From Anodontia alba (Eukaryota > Mollusca > Bivalvia > Lucinida > Lucinidae), in contig OZ024826.1 of the NCBI GenBank assembly GCA_964016985.1, positions 45,856,978 to 45,920,977 on the forward strand: 64,000 nt of DNA, in the 5' to 3' direction. Positions 30,892-41,845 of the stretch are shown here, piece by piece. How positions within the stretch are numbered: the first letter of the stretch is position 1; each line of letters opens with the position of its first letter. The position numbers and the translations under genes are program-made. Below the pieces are notes generated by a model, which saw nothing but the letters and a program-made list of their open reading frames with translations, was not told where the DNA came from and searched no databases.

Positions 30892-31062
30892 GTTAACCTT
30901 TACCACTCTATTGGCAAATACAGCAGATGACGGATATATGATACTTTTATATTCCCAAAAAATAGGATTTGATATTTCACGCCAATTCTCTCCTTAGATT
31001 CTAAATTTGCTTGAAATGTCAAATCCTATTTTCTGACAAAAATAAGAATCAAAATACTGACA
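30892..31062. mobile_element. MITE, family E
   Basis: Left 'ttaacctttaccactctatt', arms 'tttcacgccaattctctcct' and 'aaatttgcttgaaatgtcaa'. Confidence 0.7.
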
Positions 31063-31134
31063 GCACTGGTTGGTTGATTGTCTCTGAATGTAGGCTGGGA
31101 AAATGGTCCCAAACAAGGACCTAAGCCTGTTTCA

Positions 31135-31260
31135 TTTAACCCTTAACTTCCTGTAATTTAAGCAAACATTTGTGGACCCTGATCAGATGCCTCGTTCTGC
31201 GGCATCTGAAATGTGTCTGCACTGTTTGCAAATGTCCTAGTCCAAGTTTTACATATAACC
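31135..31260. mobile_element. MITE family N/B-type hairpin fragment
   Basis: 'tttaacccttaacttcctg' then 'gatcagatgcctcgttctgc' and 'tgtctgcactgtttgcaaat'. Confidence 0.5.
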
Positions 31261-31449
31261 CTCTTTACACTCTGCTGTCGCAGTGACAAAAATAGTACAG
31301 CTATAAATAACCTTACAAATGCCTGGTTTGATTTTATTGGTCAATGATAATCACGTGGACAACAGCCTTAAAGAAATTTTGGTGTATGTATACTTTGGCT
31401 CGATTTTAGCAAATTGAACCAAAAATATATCATGTCATCTGCTGAATTT

Positions 31450-32360
31450 TCCTAGCAGGCAAAGCATTAAGCTTCTTGAAAGAGAGGTGGGGGGAAGAGA
31501 ACTGGTAGCAGCTCCTTGAACCTTCCAGGTGGTTTTCACATGTGTTGTGGTTGAAAGTTCGCAGTCACCCAGCTGCTGAGAGCATGTCTCCTAGGTAGCA
31601 AAAGGAAGTTACCACCTCCAGCTTGTCAGGTCCGACTTGGACTTCCCTATGGTCTGCCATGCAAGGGGCATGCAGTTCCTTGGCACCGTGTACATCTGTA
31701 ATCAGGGTCCTTTGTCAAGCGCTAGAGACCACTGCATTTCTTGTGCACCCAGTGCTTGCAGCCATTGCAGAAGATGCTGCTGCTGCCCACTACAGTGCGA
31801 CAGAGGGCGCATAGAAACTCACCTGAACTCTGCAGGAGGTCCAGGCCTGTACCACGTATCATGAGCTTTGTCTTTCCTGCATTTACTCCCAGTCCTTTCT
31901 CATCCATTGCTTCTTTCTTTGAGCGATTCAGCGATAATAACACATTCCTTGAGCGAATCAGTGATGATAACAAGGTCATCGGCATACAGGTCTCCCAGGG
32001 GACCTCAGAGCAGAACTCGCGTGACAAGGCTTCATGCACGCTGATGAAGAGCAGCGGGCTGAGTACCAAGCCTTGGTGAACACCGACCTTCACTTCAAAC
32101 TCTTCGCTGTACCCCTCACCAACATGGACAAGGCTCTGCGCATTGGCATATATCCCCTACACCAGTCGCACAATCCACTCCTCCACACCAAGTTTTCTCA
32201 GCGTCCACCAGATGACCTTCAGAGGCACTTTATCAAACTCCTTCTCCAGGTCTAAGGTCTACGAAAGCCATGTAGAGTCTTGTTGGCAGCTAGATACTTC
32301 TCTTGCAGCTGCCTGACAACAAAGATTGCGTCTGTTGTGTCTCCATTTTGAAGAAGCTTT
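31450..32360 (-). pseudogene. LINE reverse transcriptase fragment, broken by frameshifts
   Basis: On the minus strand, a peptide with 'LQEKYLAANKTLYMAFVDL' (32220-32310), then 'VGVHQGLVLSPLLF' (about 32050-32090) marks the palm of a non-LTR retrotransposon reverse transcriptase. A Cys-rich segment 'CALCR' ... 'FCNGCKHWVHKKCSGL' follows, as in bivalve LINE proteins often mislabelled 'craniofacial development protein 2'. Frame changes follow FVDL and fall at the expected YADD site, and further stops occur toward 31500. It is a dead fragment lacking the endonuclease part. Confidence 0.85.
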
Positions 32361-32379
32361 TGGATCATTTATCTGTTTG

Positions 32380-32815
32380 TTTGTCGCGCTGTTCTTGTCA
32401 GCAAGATATCTCTGTAACTATAGATCAAAATACAACCTTACCTGGTGACCTGAGGGTTCTGGTTCCCAGCTTTATTATGCCAAAATGAAAATTGAAACCA
32501 GAAGTCACTGGGCATGGTTATATTTATAAGTGTATTCGGGCTAGGGCCTTGAAACTTGATCCCAGCTAGCATTCTACGTAAATCTACATCGGGCCGTCAT
32601 CGGCCCGTCAGCTACCCTGACGGGCCGATGACGGTCCGATATAGATTTACGTAGAATGCTGACTGGGATGAGCTTACTGGAGTTGAGGAGTAGATCAAAA
32701 GATGAACTTTTTGAAAAAAAAAAAAAATGGATTAATTGTTCTGTTCAAATTTGACATTTTGTGGGGATAAGAATATAGTTGGGGGCATAATGTTTTACAA
32801 ACACACATTTCTAAT
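32380..32815 (+). mobile_element. Element T copy, carrying a GC-rich palindrome
   Basis: 'gtcagcaagatatctctgta', 'gggctagggccttgaaactt', then after an insertion 'agcttactggagttgagga' and the end 'agttgggggcataatg'. The order matches the copy at 21696-22045. Confidence 0.7.
32559..32669. mobile_element. 111-bp GC-rich perfect palindrome
   Basis: From 'atcccagctagcattctac' to 'gtagaatgctgactgggat', with core 'gggccgtcatcggcccgtca' and its inverse. It splits element T between 'gaaacttg' and 'agctt', so it is a separate insertion. Its GC content is far above that of its surroundings. Confidence 0.85.
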
Positions 32816-32919
32816 TTGATGTGAATGTTGGAGTGTTGGACAAAAGCCCATTATAATGTAGAACAAGTCATGCTGTGACAAAAGTAGTTTACAGGGCATA
32901 TGATGACAGCCTAGGATCA

Positions 32920-33120
32920 GATTAAGAGGACGATACAATTGGTTGATTTTCCACCATTTTTACAAGGGAGGGAGCAAATTTGCAAATTCATTTCTTTTAG
33001 AGTAGACTGCTGAAAATGTCCTGAAAAGGGGTCTATTCCAAAAGAATTTGCACCCCCCCCCACCACCACCACCACCACCACCATCACCCCACTCCCTCCA
33101 TACCATGAAAATTGCCTTGT
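32920..33120. mobile_element. MITE, family M, with (CAC)n
   Basis: Arms 'ggagcaaatttgcaaattca' and 'aaaggggtctattccaaaag'. A CCACCA microsatellite at 33052-33090 expands from its C-rich centre. Confidence 0.65.
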
Positions 33121-33333
33121 CTTACTTTTTCTGAAAAATGAGAGAGAAAAAAAAAATATTTTTTTTTTTTTTAGAATGTCATCAGCTATTTTGCTTTAAG
33201 CCCTTCAAGGGTTAGTAAATTGTTCTGTGATGTGCTTTGAGGTAAGTGATGAGAATGGGTTTTCAGAAGTGTATGCAAATATCAACTGCCCTAGATAAGC
33301 CTACATGTCTGATCGGGGCTTTGCTGTTTTTAG

Positions 33334-34521
33334 CTCACCTGAGCAAAAGCTCAGGGTGAGCTATTGTCTTCACCCTATGTCCGTCGTCCGTCGTTCGTCA
33401 TCAACAATTAGTTTGTTAACACTCTAGAGGTCACAGTTTTGATCCAATCTTGACGAAACTTGGTCAGAATGTTTGCCTCTATAAAATCTAGGTCAAGTTC
33501 GATACTGATTCAGGTCAAATCAAAGGAAAAACTTGTTAACACTCTACAGGTCATAGTTTTGACCCAATCTTGATGAAACTTGCTCAAAATGTTTGCCTCT
33601 ATTAAATCTAGGTCAAGTTCGAAACTGGGTCACCTGGGGTCAAAAACTAAGTCACCGAGCCAGATCAGCAGAAAACCTTGTTAACGCTCTAGCGGTCACA
33701 TTTTTGAAGCAGTCATCATGAATCTTGCTTAATATATTTGTCTTGATGATTTCTAGGTCAAGTTCGAAACTGGGTCACCTGGGGTCAAAAACTAGGTCAC
33801 CTGGCCAGATCAGCAGAAAACCTTGTTAACACTCTAGCAGTCACATTTTTGAAGCAATCATCATGAATCTTGCTCAATATGTTTGTCTTGATGATTTCTA
33901 GGTCAAGTTCGAAACTGGGTCACTTGGGGTCAAAAACTAGGTCACCGGGCCAAATCAGCAGAAAACCTTGTTAACACTCTAGCGGTCACATTTTTGAAGC
34001 AATCATCATGAATCTTGCTCATTATGTTTGTCTTGATGAGTTCTAGGATATGTTTGAAACTGGGTCACTTGGGGTCAAAAACTAGGTCACCGGGCCAAAT
34101 CAGCAGAAAACTTTGTTAACACTCTAGCGGTCACATTTTTGAAACAATCATCATGAATCTGGCTCAAAATGTTTGTCTTGATGATTTCTAGGTCAAGTTT
34201 GAAACTGGAACACCTGGGGTCAAAAACTAGGTCACCGTGCCAAATCAGCGTAAAATCTTGTTATCACTCTAGTGGTCACATTTTTCAAGCAATCATCATG
34301 AATCTTGCAAAAAATGTTTGTCTTGATGAGTTCTAGGTCAAGTTCGAAACTGGGTCACTTGGTATCAAAAACTAGGTCACAGGGCCAAATCAGTGGAAAA
34401 CTTTGTTATAATCATTTTGAACTTTGATCAGAATGTTTGCTTTGATCAGTTCTAGATCAGGCTCTCAAAGTGCTATGTTGTTCAGGTGAGCGTTACAGGG
34501 CCATCATGGCCCTCTTGTTTT
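33334..34521 (+). mobile_element. Tandem-core bivalve element, near complete
   Basis: Starts 'agctcacctgagcaaaagct', then 'gtccgtcgtccgtcgttcg', then about seven direct repeats of about 144 bp (from about 33415), and ends with the hairpin 'agggccatcatggccct' and T-run (34496-34523). It gives the full layout of the copy cut by the window edge at 1-1275. No coding capacity, so non-autonomous. Helitron-like origin is inference. Confidence 0.8.
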
Positions 34522-34705
34522 TATTTTCTAGTGGCAAGTGGCAGTGAAGGCATTGTTCAGACTGTGCTAATATTAGCACAGGTTGACCTGTGCCTGCACT
34601 ACATGTATGTGCCCCTTAGATCTCTTTTATCATGGCAACATTCATTTATAATATGCTTTCTGCTCAAATTTTGGCTGCATGAAAATAAATTATGTTTACG
34701 GTAAT

Positions 34706-34918
34706 AACCCTAAATATTGGGACAGACATGCCTGAGCAAACAGTATAGACCCAGATCAGATGCCGCAGAATGCGGCATCTGATCATGATCTACACTGTTT
34801 GCCACTCATCCAGCACTATTTTAGAGACATCAACAGGTACTAAAATAGACATTTTCAATGTTTAGGACAAGTATGGTAAAGACTTACAGTGTCCCAATAC
34901 TTAGGGTAAATATGGTAG
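34706..34918 (+). mobile_element. MITE, family B, reference copy
   Basis: Left 'aaccctaaatattgggaca', right 'tgtcccaatacttagggta'. Centre 'gatgccgcagaatgcggcat' pairs perfectly; the region 34735-34802 is a palindrome. Confidence 0.9.
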
Positions 34919-34924
34919 GTTCTT

Positions 34925-35330
34925 GACCCTTAAAGTGCTTATCATAGCTGCAGCAGATGACATTTTGATTTTTTTGTACTTTTTCAGATAAAATTAGGTT
35001 TATCATTTCCTGTGAATTATCTGACAATTCACATGAAATGCCAAGTCTCATATTCTCAGAAAAATAAATTAAAAAAAAAAAAAATGTCTTCTGTTACAAT
35101 TTTGCTTAACACTTTAAGGGTAAACATATGGACAGATGAAAAAACATTGTATTTACTCTTAGTATGTGGACAGACAGACCTGAGCAAGCAGTGTAATCCT
35201 GAGAAAATAAGGCTAGCCAGATGATTTACATGAAATGTCAAACCTTATTTCCTTTGAAAAGTAAAAAAAAAAAAAAAAAAAAAAAATAGTCACTGACAGT
35301 TTTGCATGATGCTTTGAGGGTTAATTTGTC
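34925..35330. mobile_element. Two MITEs, family E'
   Basis: 34925-35115 has arms 'tttcctgtgaattatctgac' and its inverse. 35200-35330 has 'gatttacatgaaatgtcaaa' followed by an A-run (35264-35286). Confidence 0.6.
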
Positions 35331-35354
35331 AATATACGTACAATTCACAAAACA

Positions 35355-35607
35355 TATGAGCCAGCACGTGACAAAATCCCCACAAAATGGCATGTGTGCC
35401 CAGTGAAGACTCAGATCAGCCTGGGCATCTGCCCAGTCTGATCAGAGTCTTCGCTGTCCGCATGAAGAAAGCTTGGGCCCTTCGCTACTCATTGAGCTCA
35501 TAGCAAAGACTGATCAGACTGGGCAGATGCCCAGGCTGATCTGAGTCTTCACTGGGTGCACATGCCATTTTGTAGGTTTTGTCATGCACTGACTCGTATA
35601 TTATATG
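35355..35607. mobile_element. MITE, family O, reference copy
   Basis: Ends 'gagccagcacgtgacaaaa' and 'ttttgtcatgcactgactc'. Inner arms 'gactcagatcagcctgggca' and its inverse 35405-35555; each arm is itself a small palindrome (ctgggcatctgcccag). Confidence 0.85.
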
Positions 35608-35741
35608 TCAATTTATTATTATATACAAGTACTCTAGTTACTCTGCTTTCGACATCTTTCAGAAAGTCCTTTTTTGCATGGCGCTTTAGTCTGAAGTAAA
35701 TTTGCAAATTTTTGTTATGATTCAGTGCAAAACCTTTTGTC

Positions 35742-35951
35742 TTAACCCTTGTCATGCTAAATGAATTAAGATGCCATGCCCAATTCTAAGTCAATTCGAT
35801 TATTTGATCCTGATTGTTGATATAAATTCACATACTTAATGGCAAACAGTGCAGATCCAGATCAGTTGGCTTCTTCAGAAGCCAACTAATCTGGAGCCAC
35901 ACTGTTTGCAAAGGCAGGAGACATACCCAGGTTGAGCAGGACTAGGTTTAA
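35742..35951 (-). mobile_element. MITE, family A, reverse
   Basis: Left 'ttaacccttgtcatgctaaa', right 'gagcaggactaggtttaa'; palindrome 35840-35907. Confidence 0.85.
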
Positions 35952-36193
35952 CTACCTATGCACCAAGACTATTCCATGGTTTTAATAAAATTTGAAAATT
36001 TTCATTTCTCCCATTGTAAAAATGGCTGCAAATTATGCAAAAATGGATAAAGTAGGGAGTTTGGATGCTGATTTTTAAGTTCCACTTGTTCAAAGTTTCT
36101 GAATTTTCACCATATTATTATGGAATGTCACTTATTTAAAATCTGTGAAGTAAAGCAAAACATTTTCTATGAAAAATTGCCAAAAATCCAGTT

Positions 36194-36410
36194 TAACCTT
36201 TACCACTCTCTGGGCAATTTCAGTAGACGACAAACTGATGATATTTTCGTATTTTCCCAGAAAATAGGCTTTGACATTTCTTGCAAATAGTTACCTGAGG
36301 AGATAATTTGCATGAAATTTCAAAACCTGTTATCTGGGAAAATAAAAAAAAAATATTTCAATATGTCAACTGTTGAAATTTTTACCTAGCATGCTAAGCC
36401 TTAATTTAAA
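36194..36410. mobile_element. MITE, family E
   Basis: 'ttaacctttaccactctctg' at the left, arms 'cttgcaaatagttacctgag' / 'gagataatttgcatgaaatt', 'gcatgctaagccttaa' at the right. Confidence 0.8.
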
Positions 36411-36488
36411 AATTGCATAAGTTGGACTTGTTCTTTGGCCGAAAAATTAATTTACACTACTTATTTGGCAAATGGTTTCTGATTTACA

Positions 36489-36702
36489 TTAACCCTTGTC
36501 CTGCTGAATAAATTAAGATGCTATGCCCACTTCTAATTTTCAGCCAATCAGATTACTTGATCCAGGTTGTTGATACAAATTCAAATACTGAATAGCAAAC
36601 AGTGCAGATCCAGATCAGTTGGCTTCTGAAGAAGCCAACTGATCTTGATCTACACTGTTTGCAAAGGTAGGGTATATCCGGGTTCAGCAGGACAAGGGTT
36701 AA
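36489..36702 (-). mobile_element. MITE, family A, reverse
   Basis: Both TTAA flanks and both TIRs intact (ttaacccttgtcctgctgaa / ttcagcaggacaagggttaa). Palindrome 36596-36663. Confidence 0.95.
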
Positions 36703-37233
36703 ATAAAATGCAAATGGTTTCTGAGCTGTTGTCATTCACAAATCAACTTTTGCATGTAGAATAAAATGGTAAGCAAAAAATGTATTTCCATAGGATGTCG
36801 AAAGCAGTATATGCTTATAAATCATGCAGAACCCTTTACATGAACATTATGATTAACTTATGCCAGTATCCACGGTGTAGTACATGTTAATTGTGAAAAA
36901 TAAATATGGCCACTGGTTCGGTAATCTTGGTTTTTGCTTGATTTTTCTTTTTTTATTGTAATATTCATTTTTTAGCCCTCCCCACGCTTCCCCCACCCTC
37001 CACCCCATCTCCCTAAAAAAAAAACAGTCCAGATTCTCAAACACTTTTTCTTTACAATATACATTTTTGAACATTTTGGTTCATTTGGCAAAACAAAATA
37101 ATAGCGTCTATACAGAAAGTTTTTGGAATGCAAGTTTTCGGTCTCGGAAAACCTAAACGGATCGTAATTCAAGGGTTTTCTTTCCAAGTCAGTCTGAATA
37201 CCATACATTTGTGGTTTAGATAGCAGTTGGGTT

Positions 37234-37525
37234 TAGGGTGGTTGGATGAGGCAAAGGTGTCATGTATCTTACGTCACTGGGGCGTCCATCTGATATTGGT
37301 TTACAGTTGGGCAAGGCCTGCTGTCCTTGCAGCAGGTAAGGGTAGAGGGGGAACATTTTTATTTCTTCTGTTTCTTCACTTTCATTAATTTTCCTTTCTC
37401 CCCTGTCCCTCTCTTTCATTTCCTCTACTATCTCTTCTATCTCTCGTCTCCCTTTCTCTGGGATACGACACAAAATGACCCACAAGGGTTGACGTGTCCT
37501 TAAACCCCAACACATACAAACAAAA
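37234..37525 (+). mobile_element. SINE S2, full length
   Basis: Flanked by agcagttgggtt (37222-37233) and agcaattgggtt (37526-37537), a 12-bp target duplication with one change. Head 'tagggtggttggatgaggc', body 'gtcactggggcgtccatctg', tail 'aaccccaacacatacaaac'. Confidence 0.85.
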
Positions 37526-37772
37526 AGCAATTGGGTTAAAAATAATTCTCAGATAAGTGTCAGAGAAAACTCCACTGTCATGTATTTTCGTGGGTTGAAA
37601 AAAATATCCCACTGAACAATAAAAAAAGCATATATGTGGGGCCATTTGTACAGACGCGGCGTTGTGTCTGAGAATAAACCTGTTTTTTTTTTTTTTGTTT
37701 TTTTTATTTGACCTTTTGACTCGTTTCATATTGACAGTAGTCAAACGTGTTAAAATATACAAATGAAGTTAC

Positions 37773-37996
37773 GGTAAATGTCCTAAAATTTTGAACACTT
37801 TATTCCATACTTCTTGGCCTAAATTTTCCATTAACGTATATGTTTTTTTCTTAAAATTATCAGTGGAATGGCAAATAGTGTAGACCCTGATCAGACTGCT
37901 CCTTAAGGAGCAGTCTGACCTGGGTCTGCACTGTTTGCATAATGTGATTTTGTCAGAGACTTTGGTGTACAAAATTTTCGGACATTTACCGTACCC
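37773..37996. mobile_element. MITE, family U
   Basis: Left 'cggtaaatgtcctaaaattt', right 'aaaattttcggacatttacc' are inverted; palindrome 'gatcagactgctccttaagg' at 37889-37920. Confidence 0.8.
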
Positions 37997-38245
37997 TGGA
38001 AAGGCCACAATCATAAAGCACAGTGTTCCTGATGCACTGAAAGAAGAAGAGGAACAAGCATGGCACAGTTACAATAAATACTAAGAACTGAAACAGAGGA
38101 ACTACCTTGGAATGGTCGGCAGAATAAATAACTGGGGTTGGGGCTTAAACTTGTTTTACTTGATTGAAACCTTGCCCTAAATTTTGATGCAGCTTTAGAG
38201 ACCACCTTTGTTAAAAGACCACTTGAAAACATACCTACTGTATTT

Positions 38246-38380
38246 ACCATATGTATTCGAACAGACAGACCTGAGAAAATAGTGTAGACCCAGATGAGAT
38301 GCCGCAAAATGCGGCATCTCATTAGGGTTTACACTGTTAGCTACTCATCCAGCAATTTTTAGACACAACATTAGGTAGTT
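38246..38380. mobile_element. MITE, family B, left part
   Basis: 'accatatgtattcgaacaga' then the perfect centre 'gatgccgcaaaatgcggcat'. The right end is missing where SINE L begins. Confidence 0.7.
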
Positions 38381-38384
38381 TTTG

Positions 38385-38865
38385 ATTTGATTGAGTTGAG
38401 GTTTTACGACCCAGTCAACCCATTAGGGCCCTGTTGAGCTGGTCAGTTTACCTAACCACACTTTTTCCTGGGCAGGCTTAGTCCTCTAAGCAGTTACCGT
38501 ATTTACCATATATATTCGGACAGACAGGCCTGAGCAAACAGTATAGACCCAGATGAGACGCTGCAGAACGCGGCGTCTAATCTGGGTCTACACTGTTTGC
38601 CACTCATCCAGCAATTTTTAGACACAACATTGGGTAGTGAATTGTACTGGTTCAAATTTTAGAACATATATGGTAAGGAGGAGGTGTCCAAATACTTAGG
38701 GTAAATATGGTAACCAGTATTTGTGCACATGCTCTTACCAGAAACTGACAACTTCTCTTCTTGAATCAGCAGATGGAAGAGAATGACTGCAGAAAATAGT
38801 TCATATCAATCTTCACGAAAGAATGCTGCCAGACCCTACAGGGATTGAACCTCAACTCAATCAAT
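38385..38865 (-). mobile_element. SINE L, reverse, split by a family B MITE
   Basis: 'gagttgaggttttacgaccc' ... 'gcttagtcctctaagcagtt' (38385-38495), then after the insertion 'accagtatttgtgcacatgc' ... 'tgaatcagcagatggaagag' and 'gctgccagaccctacaggga' (38712-38865). Confidence 0.8.
38496..38711. mobile_element. MITE, family B, inside SINE L
   Basis: Ends 'accgtatttaccatatatat' and 'cttagggtaaatatggta', with TA-type borders. Centre 'gacgctgcagaacgcggcgt'. Confidence 0.85.
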
Positions 38866-38898
38866 GGACAAGACTCCTTACCATACAAAATATCTGAA

Positions 38899-39184
38899 GG
38901 GGATGGTCGGGTGGTGCCAAGGTGCCTTGATCTTGCGTCACCAGGGCGTCCGACTGATACTGGCTTACAGTAGGGCAAGGCCTGCTATGCTTGTAGCAGG
39001 TAAGGGTAGAGGGGGGAATGTTTTTATTCTGTTTCTTCACTTTCATTTCTGTTCCTCTTTCTTCCCTGTCCCTCTCATTCATCTCTTCTACTATCTCTTC
39101 TATCTCTCTTCTCCCTTTTTCTGGGAGATGACATAAAATGACCCACAAAGGTTGATGTGCCATTAAATCCCAACACAATCAATT
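38899..39184 (+). mobile_element. SINE S2, full length
   Basis: Identical 12-bp target duplication aaaatatctgaa at 38887-38898 and 39185-39196. Head 'ggggatggtcgggtggtgcc', pyrimidine-rich centre, tail 'ccaacacaatcaatt'-type. Confidence 0.9.
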
Positions 39185-39404
39185 AAAATATCTGAAAATT
39201 TAACCAGTTCTTTGATAACCTGGTGATGTGTCCAAAATGTGCCAGAAGAATGGAAAACAGTGCAGACCTTGACAAACGGATCCAGAAAAAACTTCCATTC
39301 AGGAACAGTTTCATCTGGCCTACATTGTTTGCTTCCGCATGATTATCAGAATGCTTTGGGTAGATAAAGATGTGGCGTTGGTAGATTGTCTGAACGCATC
39401 TCCA

Positions 39405-39895
39405 CAAAAGTCATAGTGGCAGAGCTGGGATTCGAACTTGCAATCTGCAAGTTCAAATCCAAGCTCGGCCACATAACTTGTGTGGAGACTGATGATGAAA
39501 TCATTTCTATGCTCATTCTCCCCCTTCCACTGATTCAAGAAAGGCAGTTGTCACTGTTAACCATTTCCACTCTCTGGGCTAATTCAGCAGATGACAAATT
39601 GGTGATATTTTTCTTATTTTCCACAGAAAACATGATTTGATGGTTCATGCAAATTGTCTCTATTGGAGAGAATTTGCATAAAATGTCAAATCCTTTTTTC
39701 TGGGAAAAATAAGAAAAATATTTCAAAAATTTTACCTAGAGTGCTAAGCGTTAAAGTATATGCATAATGCTAATTAACCACTTAGAGGACTTTGCCTGCC
39801 CAGGAAACAGTATGAGTAGATTAACTGACCAGCTGGACGTGACCTCAAAACTGTTGACTGGGCCGTAAAACTTCAACTTAAACAAAGAAGGATGT
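39405..39895 (+). mobile_element. SINE L split by a family E MITE
   Basis: 'catagtggcagagctgggat', 'gtggagactgatgatgaaat' and 'ttccactgattcaagaaagg' before the insertion; 'taattaaccacttagaggac' and 'ccgtaaaacttcaacttaaa' after it. A 24-bp inverted repeat near 39425-39455 (cgaacttgcaatctgcaagt) adds a small hairpin. Confidence 0.75.
39557..39754. mobile_element. MITE, family E, inside SINE L
   Basis: TTAA on both sides (39557-39560, 39751-39754), ends 'ccatttccactctctgggc' and 'gagtgctaagcg'. It shows that family E uses TTAA target sites, like family A. Confidence 0.85.
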
Positions 39896-40111
39896 AAATA
39901 AGACTTGATCAGAGTATCTAAAGATATAATTGGAACAAGCGGCTGCACCCTCAAGATGGTCACCTGCCAATGGGGGCTCGAGAATAGATGAGCTGCTCGG
40001 TGCCTCTGGTGCAGTGCCTCTGGTGCAGAGCTGCTAATAACTTAAGGCAGCACTTTGAGTTTTCTCATTCAAGAGTAAAAGTTTTCTATTCAAATAATGT
40101 CCAAACATGAC

Positions 40112-40323
40112 TAAACCCTTGTCCTGCTGAACCTGGATATACCCTGCCTTTGCAAACAGTGTAGATCCAGATCAGTTGGCTTCTGAAGAAGCCAACTGAT
40201 CTGGATCTTCACTGTTTGTCATTCAGCAGGTGAATTTGTATCAACAACCTGGATAAAGCAATCTGATTGGCTGGAAATTGGAAGCGGGCATGTCATCAAT
40301 TTATTCAGCATGACAAGGGTTAA
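40112..40323 (+). mobile_element. MITE, family A
   Basis: Left 'taaacccttgtcctgctgaa', right 'ttcagcatgacaagggttaa', palindrome 40154-40220. Confidence 0.9.
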
Positions 40324-40356
40324 ATACTGTTGACTGGGTCATTAATATTAATATTA

Positions 40357-40660
40357 AGCCGGCCTCGGTGGCTCAGTTGGATGTGCCGTCCGACTGGAGA
40401 CCAGGAGGATGCGGGTTCAACCGCCGAAGTCAGCAACATTCTTTCGTGGAGACTGATCATGAAATATTTTCTACGGTCATTCTCTCCCTTCCGCTGATTC
40501 AAGAAGGGCAGTTGTCAGTTTCTGGCAAAAGAATGTGCACAATACTGGTTAACCGTTTAGAGGACTAAGCCTGCCCAGTAAATGTGTGGCTAGGTAAACT
40601 GACTGCTCTCGACATGACCCCATTGGGTTGACTGGACCATAAAATCTCAACACAAACAAA
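40357..40660 (+). mobile_element. SINE L, full length, tRNA-derived
   Basis: Head 'gccggcctcggtggctcagt' with A box TGGCTCAGTTGG (40369-40380) and B-box-like 'gggttcaaccgcc' (about 40415). Body: 'gtggagactgatcatgaaat', 'ctcccttccgctgattcaag', 'actggttaaccgtttagagg'; tail of (CAAA)n. Short AT-rich target repeat 'aatattaa' lies on both sides. The other L copies are cut from this sequence. Confidence 0.9.
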
Positions 40661-40670
40661 CAAAATAATA

Positions 40671-40868
40671 TTAACCCTTTTCATGCTGAAACCGGATATA
40701 CTCTGCGTTTGCAAACTGTAGATCCAGATCAGTTGGCTTCTGAAGAAGATCTAGATCTGGATCTGTACTGTTTGCCATTTTGTATAAACATTTGTCATCT
40801 GTCTGGATCAAGGAATCTGATTAGAAACGGGCGTGGCATCTTAATTTATTCAGCAGGACAAGGGTTAA
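40671..40868 (+). mobile_element. MITE, family A, diverged
   Basis: TTAA at both ends, 'cccttttcatgctgaaacc' left, 'ttcagcaggacaaggg' right. The palindrome's centre is rearranged (gaagaagatctagatctgg). Confidence 0.9.
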
Positions 40869-41014
40869 TTAAGCCATGCAACCCATGTTTAGCTTATCTG
40901 GAGCTATGAGGTTTCTTATACCTTTCCTTTCACTGTCCTCTTTGAGTATTTCAAGCTTCATCTGATCATCTTCAGTGATTCTACAGGTCTAGATAAGAGT
41001 TGGTATCAAGTAAA

Positions 41015-41385
41015 TAATTTTCTTATTCCTCGATGGAAACATATCGATGGTTGAGCGCAAGACTATGGTAACTCAAACGTATTTTTGAAACCCTTGTTTA
41101 GGGGCAACTTGGACCCCTTTGTAAACAATGCAAATTTAGGTGCCATTGCTCATACGAGCAATGGCACCTAAATTTTCATTGTTTACAGAAAGAACTGTTG
41201 TAATCTTCATAACACCTTCATGGTGAGGAGATTAGGTTTGGGGTAAAACAATCATCTGACTTACGATAGTCTTGCGCTCAACCCTCGATATGTTGTGGGT
41301 ACTCATTAGAAGTGCCTTGCTGAGGCACTTCTAATGAGTACCCACAACATATGTTTTCGTCGAAAACTAAGAAAAATATAGCTAC
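41015..41385. mobile_element. Hairpin MITE family C, split by element R
   Basis: Left arm ends 'cgatggaaacatat' (41044); the hairpin resumes at 41288 'tatgttgtgggtactcatt' and closes at 'acatatgttttcgtcg'. Centre 'gtgccttgctgaggcac'. Confidence 0.85.
41045..41287. mobile_element. Element R, nested in family C
   Basis: 'cgatggttgagcgcaagact' to 'agtcttgcgctcaaccctcg', inverted ends. Internal palindrome 'ttaggtgccattgctcatac' with its inverse. TAT on both sides is a possible target duplication. Opposite orientation to the copy at 15896. Confidence 0.85.
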
Positions 41386-41427
41386 GTTTTGTTTGAAAAA
41401 AGCGCCTTATCAAGAGCTATGGATCAT

Positions 41428-41845
41428 TCTTTACTTTTACTACTCTGAGCCGATTCAGCAGATGACAAGATGCTATTTTTCTTATTTCTTATTTTTCCCA
41501 GAAAATAGGCTGCAACATTTCAAGCAAATTGTCTCCTGAGACCATTTGCATGAAATGCCATATCCATTTTCTGGAAAAAAAAAAAATTAGAAAAATACTG
41601 CAAAATGTCATCTGCTGTCTGATGATGTATTTTTCTAAAGTTCCCCAGAAACAGGCTTTTACATTTCAGGCACATTGTCTCCTTAGGAGCCAATTTACAT
41701 GGAATGTTTCAAGTGAAAGGCCAAACGAGTGAATTCAATACATGTAGTTTACTTGACAAGACAATTTGCATGAAAGATCTTGCTCTATTTTCTGGTATAA
41801 GTCAGATAAATATTTCAAACTGTCATCTGCAGAAATATTTACCAA
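41428..41845. mobile_element. Two or three fused MITEs, family E
   Basis: First palindrome 41515-41560; second 41650-41705 (gacatttcaggcacattgtc-type arms); third arm 'gacaatttgcatgaaagatc' near 41760. Borders are merged. Confidence 0.55.

Noticed and set aside
31623..32255. Plus-strand open frames of 63-112 codons
   Set aside because: They are antisense to the broken LINE reverse transcriptase, whose protein motifs read on the minus strand.
40357..40440. tRNA gene
   Set aside because: A box is good but the B box is off consensus, no cloverleaf forms, and the sequence continues as a SINE with several truncated copies.
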